From Siniperca chuatsi (taxonomy: Eukaryota > Chordata > Actinopteri > Centrarchiformes > Sinipercidae), in assembly GCF_020085105.1 (NCBI RefSeq), contig NC_058046.1, positions 24,990,675-25,054,674 of the forward strand: a stretch of 64,000 bases of DNA, in the 5' to 3' direction. The translations under genes were made by a program, and so were the position numbers. The notes beneath the pieces are model-generated. The model did no database searches. It worked only from the letters and a program-made list of their open reading frames with translations, and had not been told where the DNA came from. The first letter of the stretch is position 1; every line of letters begins with the position of its first letter. Of this stretch, positions 9,546 through 37,600 are shown in pieces.

Positions 9546-11789
9546 AAGACATCATGATGGCGTTGATGTACCAAACCATCTGTGGTAGCAGTAGGAAGTA
9601 ATAGTTTCCAGACAGGCACAGAGTCATCAACACACACTATGATGCTGATGAATGAAAAGGAAACAAACACTGTTCCAGGAGGTGACACATATCAGGACAA
9701 GATGGAGCATCTGTGAACAAATGATGCAGAACGCATCCCGTCCAATAACCGAGTTAAGACATTTACAACATTTTTCAGTGTGGCAAGTCTCAAGGGCACA
9801 ACAGAAATATGAAACCAGTCCAGCCATTCCCGTTATTTAATTGCTGTGCAATCCTTTAATCATGCGGTAGATGGTTACGAGTCATCAAAAGTCAGAAAAC
9901 CTACCAGCAGATCAACTCGACAAGTCTGAGGAGCAACACATCAACATGATGCGTCTTTCTCAACAGGTCGGTGACAGGTATTGTTAAAACGCACCAACTG
10001 CCATAAATATGGTATAAATCAGTTCACATCTGCTCAGAACATCAGGGGAAACCAGAGATAAAACTATTTGGATTCTTTTTATTTTATTTATTCGTGGTGA
10101 TCCCCTTTGCAATCACGAGCGCAGAGCTGATTGCTTTTTCATCAGTATCTAAACTGGTGACTATAAGGAGAGGATTCATTTGGATTGATACTTGGATCAG
10201 ATGGGGAAGGGAAAAGTAGACGTTCAACTAAAGAGAAAAAGGTGCAAATGGGTGCTTTAAAACACTGAGGTGAATGATTAAACCAAAATACAAACTGAAA
10301 ATGGTAAAATATAGAAAATCTGTTCTCTGATGAAAAATGCAAACACAATCGCCCTTTAATCTTAGGCACATATGTAAAACCAATAATATATATCTTCTTT
10401 AGCAATCTTTTTGCTTAAAAAAATATCCTTTTATTCATGGTATCCACTTCTGGGAGCTGCCCATGGATAGACAGCAGTGAGGAAATATTATGTGGAGACA
10501 AAAACTTCTCAGTTACTCCAACAATGTCAAATGAATTAAGAGGGGCGGGAGGAGCATTGCCAAACAAGCACAAAACTGTATTCATACAGTACACATTTAT
10601 GGTAAATATTCCAATAACAGCTTTTAGGGTCATATATTTATGAGCGCTTAATGCAGTAGGATAGTTAGGCGAATCAGTCATAATGATATACATTAACCTC
10701 TTTCAGTGCCACAATCCCGAAAACAACATTAATCTCATTTGTGGCTTCAGGATTTTAGCTTCTACCCCATAATAATAATATATCATCAAGTATTTTCTCT
10801 TTTCAGTTGAAAGAAATCGTAGCATCATAGTGTTCAAACACAATACATACACTGTATATGCAAATAAAATCTTACAGATTGTCCGGTCAGTGGCTTACCA
10901 GCAGAGGCAGACTGCACTTTACCGCAGTCACCTTTGGGTTTAAGGAGTGACCTCTCTCTTAATAGTATACCAGTCTTTGTTTGCTAATTGCAGCAGCAAG
11001 CAACTACGCTCTGTCACCCTGTTCAGAGTCAGGGCCAGTCCAAACCTGCTAGTCCACCAGATGAAGGAGGGACTGCTAAAGTATTTCTGAAAAACTGATG
11101 ACTTCTCTCATTATCCAGAACAAAATATCCAAATAAAACAAAATAAAACTGCTAAGAGAGGAAAAACTTGAACATTTTCATAGCAAAATGTACAAAGCTG
11201 CTGCTGCTGTGATGTAAGACAGAGACAAAAATATACAGGATATTTACAAATGTACAGGAGGAGGAGACCGTCTAGACTGTAGGGAGACACCATCAAACAG
11301 AGAGTTGACCAGGCTCTGCCATGGGTGGATTGGGTGTCACTTCCAGGACATTAGGTCAAAGAAATCACACCACCAGTGGTCTGACAGTCCAGTGAAATTT
11401 CAGGCTGGTTTGTCCAGCTGTAACGGAGAGTTACAGAGAACGGAGTGCACAAATGTGGGTACGAAGAAGCAGCTGCTGAGACGAAGCAGAAGAGGCAGCA
11501 GACCTTTCTTGGGTGTTAACAGAGAGAGGGACAAGGAGGCTACAGGACTCCTGGATGAGTTGAATCATCAACATGTCAGACACAGAGCTGAACAGAGCCG
11601 GTGATTTCCTTTCCCCCTGGTCCGAAGAGAGAAGAAGGGGTTTTATGGAGGAGCTTTAAAATAATTGAGGGCTACTGAAATGTAGACCATCAATAGCCCG
11701 TCATCTGACCACTACATCCCTCTCGCCCCTTGAGGCCACCAAGCTGTGTGAGTCCATCCCACCTTCAGTCCAGAGTCTCCTGCTCCTCT
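9546..11789 (-). other. probable 3'UTR and flank of letm2
   Basis: Follows the letm2 stop codon on the minus strand. No convincing coding frame. Overlapping minus-strand AATAAA motifs at about 10080-10093 are candidate polyadenylation signals, which would give a 3'UTR of about 1.7 kb. The rest, down to 9546, shows nothing I recognise. Confidence 0.4.
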
Positions 11790-27199
<15,410 letters not shown>

Positions 27200-27934
27200 T
27201 GCAGGGGCAGATTACGGTATTCTGTTGAAGCACATAGAGACAGAGAGTGCAGGTGTCAGATTACAATTCACTCGTATGATGCAGCAACAGGCTGACTGGA
27301 AAAATACAAAAAGCAAAACACGAACAACGGACGGAGACGGACGTTATGCTTTCAAAGTTAGCTAACTATGAATAGCATAGCTAACATTAGCATGGACACA
27401 ACAGGACAGCATGCTAGCTCAATAGTATGTAACAACACAACAGCAACAGAGCTTAACACTCTCTACTGGTCTGACAGATATCACATATCAATCCGGCCCA
27501 TGTAACCCTTAACGACATAATTTACCATTAAAATCAACCAATACTCTTGATCAATAGTATATATTTGGATATACATTCACATATATTACATTAGAGATAG
27601 GTTAAGTAATTTAATACAGCCACTGTTAAATGGACGAAAGTTAATGCTAAACTGAGGAAGAAATCCGCAAAATGTTAGTGATTTCCCACTAACGTTAACA
27701 ACCAAAGTAACGCCCAAATCAGATATCTCAAATATCTTTAAAACTATCAAAGTATTACTACTCCAGAAACATTTTAAACTTATCGGTACGCTAGATTCAC
27801 ATTAGCATCATGCTAGCAATTTTACTATTAGCGTTAGCTAGAACCCTCCGCTAGCCTGGCCGGTTAGCTTGTTAGCTTGCTGCTGGCTAAGCTAGCTGGT
27901 GAAATGGCAGTCCGCAGATGACGAGCCCACTAAC

Positions 27935-28230
27935 CTCCAGCGTCAATGACGGAGCTATGGCTGCCGCTGCTCACTGGGCGTTGTAAGGCTTCTCGGTGAG
28001 ACGTGAATAATATAATCCATCAACAACAATCGGTCGAGGTAAACGAGAGCGACGAAAGTGACGGTTGATGTGGTGATAAACCCATTTACGGTGGGTTTAT
28101 ACTTTAAATTTGCGTGTAGATGCGTCGTGTCTCAGCTCCTAACTGTCCACTCGGCGTCGGCAGCCCTCTCAGGCAGCTGCACTGAAAGGTCACACTGAAC
28201 ATGCGTGAATGTTGTGCGCGTACCGACCGA
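27935..28230 (-). promoter_or_regulatory. letm2 promoter and noncoding first exon
   Basis: A CpG-rich stretch in otherwise AT-rich DNA. A donor ctggag|gttagt gives a first-exon end at 27935 and could splice to the acceptor at 27222. The start site is not visible. The region faces the nsd3 promoter about 3 kb away. Confidence 0.5.
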
Positions 28231-29338
28231 AGATCGTCTATGTTTTGTAAAGATGAATTACTCGGTGATTTTAAAAAAACTGTACCACCTTCCCACTGTT
28301 ATTGTGCCTTAAATCATTTGAATTCAGTCAGTTCAAGTCAGTCAATCAGATTTTTTTATTTTATGAAATAGATACGTTTGAGTCTGACAAAAAAATTGGA
28401 CAAATGCCTAGAAGCTTGACAGAATTGGTATGTTCACAATTTTCCTTCTCTTACGGCAAAATAATTGAATTTGCTTATGATAGATTTTTAAAAAGTACTC
28501 AGCAATTCTGATATTTAAACTGAAAAAACATGGAAATGTTGTCCAACTTCTCATATTTTATTTTCCTCAAAATCAGTTTCAGAATAAATTTGAAGCAAAG
28601 AAAAAAAGGCCATGCAGAATCACACTTCATTTTTCACCCAGATTACAGTACCTACCTTTAGTAGTTGTTCCCAACTATTTTAGATTTGAAAGATGTTGAG
28701 TCATCATGAAGACTGGCTTTGCAAGACATGCAATTACTCTTCAGCTTTGGGGCCCTGAATAATGATAACCACCAATATAATATGTAAAATATATTTAATA
28801 CACACCAATTTCACCTCTGTGCAGCTTTCAACCACTCTTAGCTCATTTTGGTTTGCTTCCCAAATGTCATATTTGATTGCCTATGCATAACTCTTCGTTG
28901 CTCCCAGCACACAAGCTCATACAAGCTGTTTGTTCGCCCCCTGTCCGGTATAAAAATGTGAGCTGCAGCAAACAAATGGCTGGTGAAGAAGAGAGTAGAA
29001 CATCTTGCAAGCCACATGTGAGACCCACATGTTTCTCTAATAAATTGGTGCACCAAACCACGATTTCATTGTAGAAAATCTGGGACTTGTATTTATCAGT
29101 AGTGAGAGGACTACTCTGTTTTAGATACAAAGGTACCTTCTCTAAGGGATGGCACTGGAGGGTGTGGATTTGGTGTAGTGGTCATTGGCCACTTTGACAG
29201 AAATGGATTATGTTACCTGCAATTTACACTTTAGCCAGATACCCTGAAATACATCCATTTAACAACCATTACGGCCAGTACCTTTTCACCTTATCAGGCA
29301 AAATATCAAAAATATCAAGACAAATGGTCATGTCATTG
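28231..29338. other. intergenic DNA between letm2 and nsd3, no gene seen
   Basis: AT-rich, with only short shadow frames. I see no domain, RNA gene or recognisable repeat. Confidence 0.5.

Positions 29339-29382
<44 letters not shown>
29339..29382. repeat. (AT)n microsatellite at the 5' edge of a LINE fragment
   Basis: About 44 bp of uninterrupted TA directly before the retroelement sequence. A second TA/CA run lies at its 3' end (30514-30556), so the element is framed by simple repeats. Confidence 0.95.
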
Positions 29383-29383
<1 letters not shown>

Positions 29384-30513
29384 AACAGCTACGCCCTACC
29401 AGTGATCAGATACCCTGCGGGAATAATAAGGTGGCCAAAGGAAGAGATACAGACCACAGACGTTAAGACGCGAAAGCTCCTCACCATGCAGGGAGGGTTC
29501 CATCCCAAATCCAGCACCCTGAGACTGTATGCTAGCCGTAAGGAAGGCGGCCGTGGACTAGTGAGTGTGAGAGCCACTATCCAGGATGAAACATCCAAGA
29601 TCCACAAGTACATCCAAGATAAGGCCCCAACAGATGACGTGCTCAGGGAATGTCTCAGGCAATGGGGAACAGAGGAAGACGTGCTGGAGGAGGGACCATC
29701 ATGGGAGGACAAACCCCTACACGGGATGTACCACCGGAACATAACTGAAGTGGCTGATATCAAGAAGTCCTACCAATGGCTAGAGCGGGCTGGATTGAAG
29801 GACAGCACAGAGGCACTCATCATGGCTGCACAGGAGCAGGCCCTGAGCACCAGAGCAATAGAGGCCCAGATCTACCACACCAGACAAGACCCAAGGTGTA
29901 GGCTGTGCAAAGAGGCCCCTGAGACAATCCAGCACATAACTGCAGGGTGTAAGATGCTGGCAGGAAAAGCATACATGGAGCGCCATAACCAAGTGGCTGG
30001 CATAGTGTACAGGAACATCTGCACTGAGTATGGACTGGAAACCCCGAGGTCAAAGTGGGAAACACCTCCAAAGGTGGTAGAGAATGACTGAGCCAAGATC
30101 CTGTGGGACTTCCAGATCCAGACTGACAGAATGGTAATGGCGAACCAGCCTGACATCGTGGTGGTGGACAAACACCAGAGGAAAGCCGTTGTGGTTGACG
30201 TGGTAATACCAAGTGATGGCAACATCAGGAAAAAGGAACATGAGAAATACTAAGGACTCAGAGAAGTGCTGGAGAAGGTTTGGAAGGTGAAGGCGACAGT
30301 GGTGCCCGTGGTCATCGGAGCACTCGGGGCAGTGACCCCCAAACTGGAGGAGTGGCTACAGCAGATCCCTGGAAGAACACCAGACATCTCGATCCAGAAG
30401 AGTGCAGTACTGGGAACAGCAAAGATACTGCGCAGAACCCTCAAGCTCCCAGGCCTCTGGTAGAGGACCCGAGCTCGAAGGACGAGACCACCCGCGGAGG
30501 GTGAAGGACAAGG
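29383..30513 (+). mobile_element. 5'-truncated R4/Rex6-type non-LTR retrotransposon
   Basis: Encodes the last third of a reverse transcriptase-endonuclease: INSYALPVIRYPAGII..., a GGFHPKSSTLRLY segment, the finger CRLCKEAPETIQHITAGC (CX2CX8HX4C, 29901-29950), and a restriction-like endonuclease core with PDIVVVD and VVVDVVIPSDGN (30151-30220), ending LPGLW and TAG at 30460-30462. The finger plus PD-(D/E)XK-like core at the C-terminus is the layout of restriction-like-endonuclease LINEs such as R4, Dong and Rex6. It is dead: it lacks the 5' two thirds and has in-frame stops at 30089 (TGA) and 30251 (TAA), each explained by one C-to-T change. Confidence 0.8.
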
Positions 30514-30555
<42 letters not shown>

Positions 30556-30556
30556 A
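30514..30556. repeat. (TA)n(CA)n microsatellite at the LINE 3' end
   Basis: About 20 bp TA then 24 bp AC. Probably the element's 3' tail or part of a simple-repeat target. Confidence 0.9.
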
Positions 30557-30699
30557 TCAATCAGTCAAATCCATGTAGCACTACCACATAAATACATACG
30601 CGTTTTGCTAATACTATCCAAAAAGCTTAGTGGTGCACACTAAATAGACTGTGGACTACAACAATAACACCAGGCACCAGGAAATAGAGGTAGAGTGAG

Positions 30700-31486
30700 A
30701 GGTCTGTTCCTCGCTCCTCTCTGCTACAGATCAGGCGAGGAGGCGTATAAAAGCCAATCAGAGCCGCTGGTGCAAACGTAACCAGAGTACAGCATCTGCA
30801 TCGCGTTGTGGTCAGGGTGGGGGGAAAAAATAAAAAATAAACTAAAACAATTATTTAACACTGTTCACAACCTTCATCCTAGAATCCCACATGACACTAT
30901 AAAACATGGATTTTAGACTGTTTTTTTTCATCCTCCGCCTTCTCAAATGAAACATGCATTTCCTCTTTCATTCTCTACTTTTTTTTTTCACCCACACGCT
31001 TTCCTTTTAAAGTGCACCAGAAGTGAACTACACATCCCGGAGTGCTCCTGATAACCCCTCCAGTCTGGGTCTGTGTGATTTGGCGCTGAGCTGGACACCG
31101 AGCGACTACACCGACCAGGCCTAGACCAAAAAGCAGGGTGCTTTCGTTAAACCAGAGGAAGAGGGAGCTAGAGATTATTATTAAGAAGAATGCACATCGG
31201 AGGGGGTGCAAGAACTGAACATATCTGTGTCTCGCAGGGGTTTTCACTAAATGCTCCTGCCCCTACATTGAGGAAGAGCCAAGCATTTGGATTGGGCAGC
31301 AACCAGATAGCGTAGCAACCCCCCTCCTCCTCCTCTCTGTTGAGAATTGCGTTAAACCGAAAAAGGAAAGGCCTGCGCTTTATCTATATTACAGGATTAT
31401 TTTTTTTTTTAGATTTTTTTTTCTTATAGATTAAACGAGGAAACGTTGCTGGCTGGTGTATGTGTTTAGAATGGGACACGCTGAAG
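30700..31486 (+). promoter_or_regulatory. nsd3 promoter and candidate noncoding first exon
   Basis: Includes gtataaaag (30745-30753) followed by ccaatcag, a second CCAAT-type box near 31290 (gattggg, reverse), and CpG-containing sequence to 31480. A donor gaag|gtactg ends a first exon at 31486, which would join the acceptor at 33768. The start site is not visible. AUGs at 31460 and 31471 would lie in the leader. Confidence 0.5.
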
Positions 31487-32644
31487 GTACTGGCTTTTTT
31501 TTGTTTTTAATTTATTTCCCTGCATCTCTCGACTCGGCATCAAAATCTGTGCTGCTCCTTTGCTCTCCCTCTTTAGCGATAAGCGTGTTTGCCATAGCTG
31601 CTGCATGTTGTTGTCCACCCTCTCTGTCTCCACACGGGCCGTTTTTTTTACTCGCAACGAGCTTATTTTCAGGCATATTTCTCCCCAAACCGCCAGTGAT
31701 GGAGGTATAATCACGCCAGACAATTTGATTTAAAGGGGTAAAGGCAGCCATATTGGCAATGGAATGTTAGCCTAGCCAACATTAGCTCTCCCTTTCATCT
31801 TCCTCCATGTGTGATGCTCATAAACGTATAAACAGTAACTGCAAACGTTTAGTCGCGCGTGACAAAAGACAAACGGTCGTATCTCCGTGTTATGTTTGTT
31901 TTCCAACGGTTAAAACGGTCCACATCTTTTCAAGACAATCCCCTTTGATCCCAGGTAGCTTTAGGCTAACATCGCAGAAAGCTATAAGATCATTCAGTGG
32001 AAACATTTGTCTGCGCAGTCGTTTTAAAAATATATATATAACCACATAGTTGTAACCAAGTATTAATGTTTACCACACCAGATATGAGCCCCAAAGTAAC
32101 ACCACAAGTCGATATATGTAGCTAGTGACCGTAAGTTAACACATTATGGATGTTTACATCACCATTATCCAGCTTTGCCTATGCTGGGCAGACTGTTCAC
32201 ACATTAAACCACAATCAGTGGATTAGTCTGTTCACTGTGAGCATGCCAGCGTCAACACTTTTAACCTGATTAATTAATCATGACAGATATTAAAAGTGTC
32301 AAAGTATAAGAGGGCAAACCAGACACTGGTGGCTGCTCTTTGTTTTGTTTGTGATAGCAGGCCACCATGTGTTTGTGTTGATGAAATAAACACTCTTAAT
32401 GGTCTATAGCTTGTGAAAAGAGGCACCACACAGATGATTAGTGGCTATCTAAGAGGAGCCTACAAAACTTAAGTCACAAGTCACAAGCTGCCTGGAATTT
32501 GTGTTGTGTTTTGAGAGCAAGTTTAAGACAACTGATGGGGATTTTTGGCTGAGGATTTACCCTGTTTTTTTAGAAAGAGTTTGACCATAAAAGTCCACTT
32601 ATTGTCCACTGGCATCTAACGTTCAGACAGCCCTGTGAGTTTAT

Positions 32645-32942
32645 CAGGGCTTCGACTAACAATCATTTTTTATTATCGACGAATCTGCAGATTAGTTCAA
32701 TACATCGATTAATCATTTGGTATATGAAATAGTGAAAAAGGCCGATCAAAATTCCCCTGAGCCCAAGTTAACATAATGAAATGGCTAGTTTTGTTTGACC
32801 AACAGTCCAAAACTCAAAGATATTCAGTTAACATTCACATTTGAGAAACAGAAACCAGTTATTTTTGCCAGTTTTGCTTGAAATACTACTCAAGTAATTA
32901 TCAAAATTGTTCAGTTAATCTACTAAGCGTTTCAGCTCTTTA
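32645..32942. repeat. short inverted-repeat element, family A, copy 6
   Basis: Starts gggcttcgactaacaatca and ends gtttcagctctttag. The middle 'ccaaaactcaaagatattca' matches the other copies. Confidence 0.6.
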
Positions 32943-33465
32943 GTTTATTAAGAGCTGAGGTTAGATTCTGTGTGTATTCTCAGGATGGCGCTACATAATA
33001 TTTTATGACTTCGTAAAGCATCAAAGATGGATTACCCATCAGGCAAAGCATGGTACTGCCCTGGGGCCCCTGAAGGCCCCCAGTCCACTGGTTTGCAGTT
33101 ATTTTCTTTGCCACACATTAAAATCTGTTTGGGGTAAAAATGCACCTCTAAAGCACAAAGGCCACCAGGACTTGGTCCTGCAGTTTTACCTGATCTTGAG
33201 GCATTGTTTTAGCTGTACAGGTTCCCTGTGTAAAAATCTCATTTTAAAATATCAGATTATATTATGCCTGTATGGTACATATTCCTAAATATATTTTTAT
33301 TAAATTACCACAAACCAACTCACACGCAGAAAACCAGGGGCAGAATAGTATCCCAGAATAGGAGTACTGGTAGATTTCTGGGCCTCTGGGCAAAATATTA
33401 TGAAGCTGCCATGTGTAGTCTGCAGTATGAACTGTCCTGATGGACACTTAAACAGGAAAGATACA

Positions 33466-33496
33466 TACATACATACATACATACATACATACACAC
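33466..33496. repeat. (ATAC)n microsatellite
   Basis: Seven tandem ATAC units, then ACAC. Confidence 0.95.
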
Positions 33497-33812
33497 ACAA
33501 TGCATAGAGAGTGGCGAGAACAGAGGGGTCAGTAGGGGCCCCAAAAGCTTCATGTAAAGAGTAGATTTGATATATGTAATGTCAAGCTGGTGCTACATGT
33601 TCTGTCACTTCTTAGGGCTGCATGAAGGGTAAGTGAGATGATCTTGAATAAGGTATTTGAGTGGCTTGTCTTAGTTTTGAAAACACAGTGTGTAGTTGTT
33701 TTTAAATGATAATGATTTAATCAGAACCCACCTGTGTCTCATTTAATCACATATATCTCTATCAACAGGTCCAGTCAAAGAAAAAGACAGTTAAGGATGC
33801 AGGAGCCCAACA

Positions 33813-34631
33813 ATGGATTTCTCCTTCTCTTTCATGCAAGGGATCATGGGAAATACAATTCAGCAACCCCCTCAGCTCATTGACTCAGCCAACATCAGAC
33901 AGGAAGGCACCTGCGACACCGGCAGTGACCCGGGCGAGGATGGTGGACCCTCCTACGATGCTGCCCTGGATGCAGAGTTTTCCTACCCGCCGTCGGCCTC
34001 GGAGGACATGTCACAGGTCTCCAATGGCTACCCGCCGGGTCTGGGCATGTACGAGCCGCAGGCCAAGTTCTCCATGTACTCGCAGTTCCCCAACGGCTCG
34101 GCTAACGGCTACGGGGCCATACGGAGCTATGGAGAACATGGCCTCATGCCGGGGGAGGGGACGGTCCTGAGAGGCCCGGGCCTCCAGGAGAGACCTTTGT
34201 CTCCCGTGTCTCCTCCTCTGCCCACACATCACCCACACCTTCACCACCATCATCATCACCCCCACCACCACCACCACCACCACGCGCACCACTTCCACTC
34301 AAACCCCCCTCATATACAAACCCACCAGCACCCACAGAGTCCTCCTCCACCGCCGCTGCCCTCCCAGCACCACCTCTCCCAGACGCCTCACATCATGACC
34401 CACACTCTCCCCCCTCCTCCCCCATTACACCTGCCTTCCTCCAGTCCTCCCCCCTCCCTTGTGGACAGTACCCCTTCTTCTCAACCCTCCCACACCCCGT
34501 CCAACACCCCTGGTGGGGTGCTGAAGAAAACCAGCTCTCCAGAGATCAAGCTGAAGATCATAAAGACGTATCAGAACGGAAAAGAGCTGTTTGAATCTGC
34601 GCTGTGTGGAGACCTGCTGCAAGAACTGCAG
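33813..34631 (+). other. nsd3: nsd3 first coding exon, with His/Pro-rich segment
   Basis: Residues 1-273. It opens with the conserved NSD3 start and ends with the conserved [20 protein letters not shown] block. Between them (about 130-235) is a run of His with Pro, including [10 protein letters not shown], then Pro-rich stretches. The human protein has only a short Pro run here. The CAC/CAT codons suggest growth by repeat slippage. Confidence 0.9.
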
Positions 34632-37600
34632 GTAATGCATGCTGTCCTAGTTAGTTACACACACACACTCTCACACAGGTCTGTATCGATCACTGAGGAC
34701 ACGTGTTCTCTGTATTCAAAGATGCTATTCATTTAAGAGGGGAATGAATCATTTTCTATGTTTAATGAAATTTAAAAAACATGCACCTGATGTTAAAGCT
34801 GAAATGATTAGTTGCATAGTCTTTCCAGTACAATCCAGTTTTCATTATTTATTATAAGAGATTTTTCATGCAAAAATACTAAACATGTGCTGGTTCCAGC
34901 TTCTCAGATGAGAGGATTAGCTGTTTATCTCTGTTTTATTTCGTTGTGAATGGAATATCTTTGGGTTTTAATCAAAACAAGCAATTTGAAGACATCAGAT
35001 TGGGTTCTGCGACATTGTGATGGGCATTTTTTACTATTTTCTGAATAAACAATGAATTGATTGAGAAAATAATCTGCAGATAAATTGCTAATGAAAATCA
35101 TTATTGCTACACAATAAACCTCTTGAGTGGGAAAGTTTCGTCATTCTTGACCTTGGATGAAAATTCTTAACTCAAGGCCCACTTACTAGCTTTTTCCATT
35201 AGCTCACTACCTTTTAACCACATCTCACAGTCTTCATCAATGTTAGGCTTTTTTTTTGCTCTGCATGCACATTTATAAGGACTACAATATTAATCTCAAC
35301 ATGTATATTATTTTTAAAACCTTGCTTTTAATCTTTGCATGTTTTTAGGCATTGTAGATCACTTCTCGCAGTCAAACTTTATACTCAAATACATTAGCGG
35401 AATTAAAAGAGAGAGCATAGCCTGACCTTTCCTCAAACCTCACGCTATCCTACCGCTGCGTCTCGTGAACTTTGTGTTTTGTAAGTATTTGTTAGGCCCT
35501 TGTTCATATATAACTTTATTATTAAGAAAATTATAAGATTAAGGAATTTTTTATTTCAAGTTTATTTATCAGACCAAATACAATATATAAACAAACTACT
35601 AAGACGTCTGAGGCATTGTACAGAGAGAAAAATGGCAAACAGCAAATTTATTCCCAAACCCTGGACAGAGGGAACCAAATGAATAATTTACACACAGTTA
35701 GTGCTGCAACTAAAGTTTATTTTAATCAATTAATTGTTTGGATTGTAAAATGACAGAAAATATTAAAACTTGCACTTCCTGGAGCCCAAAGGTGACATCT
35801 TCAAATAGCTTGATTTGTCCAAATAATAGTTCTTAACCTACAAATTTCTAGTTTATTATTATATAAGACCATGAAAAGCAGGAAATCTTCACATTTAAGA
35901 GGCTGGAACCAGCGTTTTTTGGGATTTTTCCTTGAAAAATGGCTTTTATGGTTAATCCATTATCAGAATAGTTGCCAATTAATTTTCTTTTGATGACTCG
36001 AATATATGTTTCAGCTACATACAAACAACATCACACCTTACATAAGATTGCAGGGCAGTGTCTATTGAAGCATGGAAAAGTTAAATCACATACTAATTAG
36101 AAGTCACCCATTAAAATTCATAAGGAATTGTTACACTGTGTGCATCTTGGTTTGCTTTAAGAAGTGGAGATCTGAGGAAGTTTTGATTCAGCAGACAGAG
36201 AGAGATCCATGTTTTAACCCTTTTATAGAAAAAGCAACAAAAAAAAAATTAACTGATGTCCTTTTTCTATTTTCTAATCTTCAGAAGGAGTCTCAGAAGA
36301 ACGAGGCTGCTCAGATGCAGCGCAGACATGAGAGGAAGAAGGAGAAGAGGAAAAAGAGTGCGAGGCTGCAGCTGCAGGTCCAGGAACAGAGCCTGGACCA
36401 GAGCCAAGCACAAGCAGGTACCACAGGCCAGACAGAGGACATCAACATCCAGCCCCAGCTGATAGAAACACCCCCAGCCCCGACAGAGAAGCCTCAGAAG
36501 ACCGTTATCAAAACTGAACCAAAGACGCCGAAGGCAAGAGCACGACTGTTCTCTCTCCATAGCAGTTTGAATTCTTTGCACACCGATCGCTGTAGATTGT
36601 AGTAAACACACTTGTCATTGTTTGGATTTTGAAAGCGGACCAGTGACTTGTTCATGTTCACGTTTAGGTTCCGAAGGTCCATCATCCATCAGTGATCCAA
36701 GAGACGGGTTTCTGTAAGGAGTTTGTGATAGGAGATCTGGTTTGGTCCAAGGTGGGCACCTACCCCTGGTGGCCCTGCATGGTCTCCTCTGACCCGCAGA
36801 TGAAGGTCCACACTCGCATCAACACCAGAGGTATGGGCTCACCTGCACCATTAAACACTCTAAATACTCTGAATCTGCCTGTTTTCTTTCACAAATGTAT
36901 GAATGTGTAAGAACACAAACGCCACAGCTTGTTTTCCTTTTTCGCTGTGCAGGTCACAGGGAGTATCACGTCCAGTTCTTTGGCAGTGTTGCTGAGCGAG
37001 CGTGGATCCATGAGAAGAGGATAGTCATGTACCAGGGGAAGCAACAGTTTGATGAGCTTCAGGCTGAGACTCTGCGCAAGACCACAAACCCTGTGGAGAA
37101 ACACAAAGTATGTATGATTGCATCTAATATGTTTTGTCAGGCTGATCCAATATAAAGACTACATAGATTGAGGTTTGTTTTTTTTCTCCAGATATATGCA
37201 GGCAATTTAAGGGGAAGAATCATTAAACCAAAGTTAACTTTCTGAAACACCAGAATCTAGAAGAGTCAGGTTTTATATGTATTGTGATTTTGTTAACCAA
37301 AGATTTATGTGTTAAAATTGACTTCATCTGTTTGAAATGTATGCAGTAAATAATTTTATGCGATTAGGAGTCCAGTTTTCGTAGTCAAGAGGTAACCTCA
37401 TATATAACAGATATAGAAAAAGTTTACAGTATTGGTAGAAGTAGAACCTGATTGAGACTGGATGTTTGCGACTGATACAAATCTATTATATTAGCTGCTA
37501 TTCCTTTTGTTTTTATGTATATGTATGTATATGCAGTTGTCAAAGAGGTGTGAGAGAGACATGAACAAGAGGTTCTGTAAGTATTTTACAGTAAGTAAGT

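Larger units (their letters stand above)
31487..33768 (+). other. nsd3 intron 1 (noncoding)
   Basis: Lies between the candidate leader exon and the first coding exon. It holds a family A repeat copy (32645-32942) and an (ATAC)n microsatellite (33466-33496). No gene. Confidence 0.5.

Noticed and set aside
9546..11789. A third prion gene remnant upstream of the duplicated flank
   Set aside because: I looked for the Ala/Gly core, the Cys motifs and the repeat codons on the minus strand and found none; only the flank is duplicated.
29210..30091. A 293-residue host gene
   Set aside because: Its first part is translated TA repeat and the rest is the C-terminus of a retrotransposon with in-frame stops.
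36416..36419. GT donor at caagcag|gtacca as the end of nsd3 exon 36285-36533
   Set aside because: It leaves phase 1, which cannot join the PWWP1 exon at 36668 in frame; the GC donor at 36534 does.
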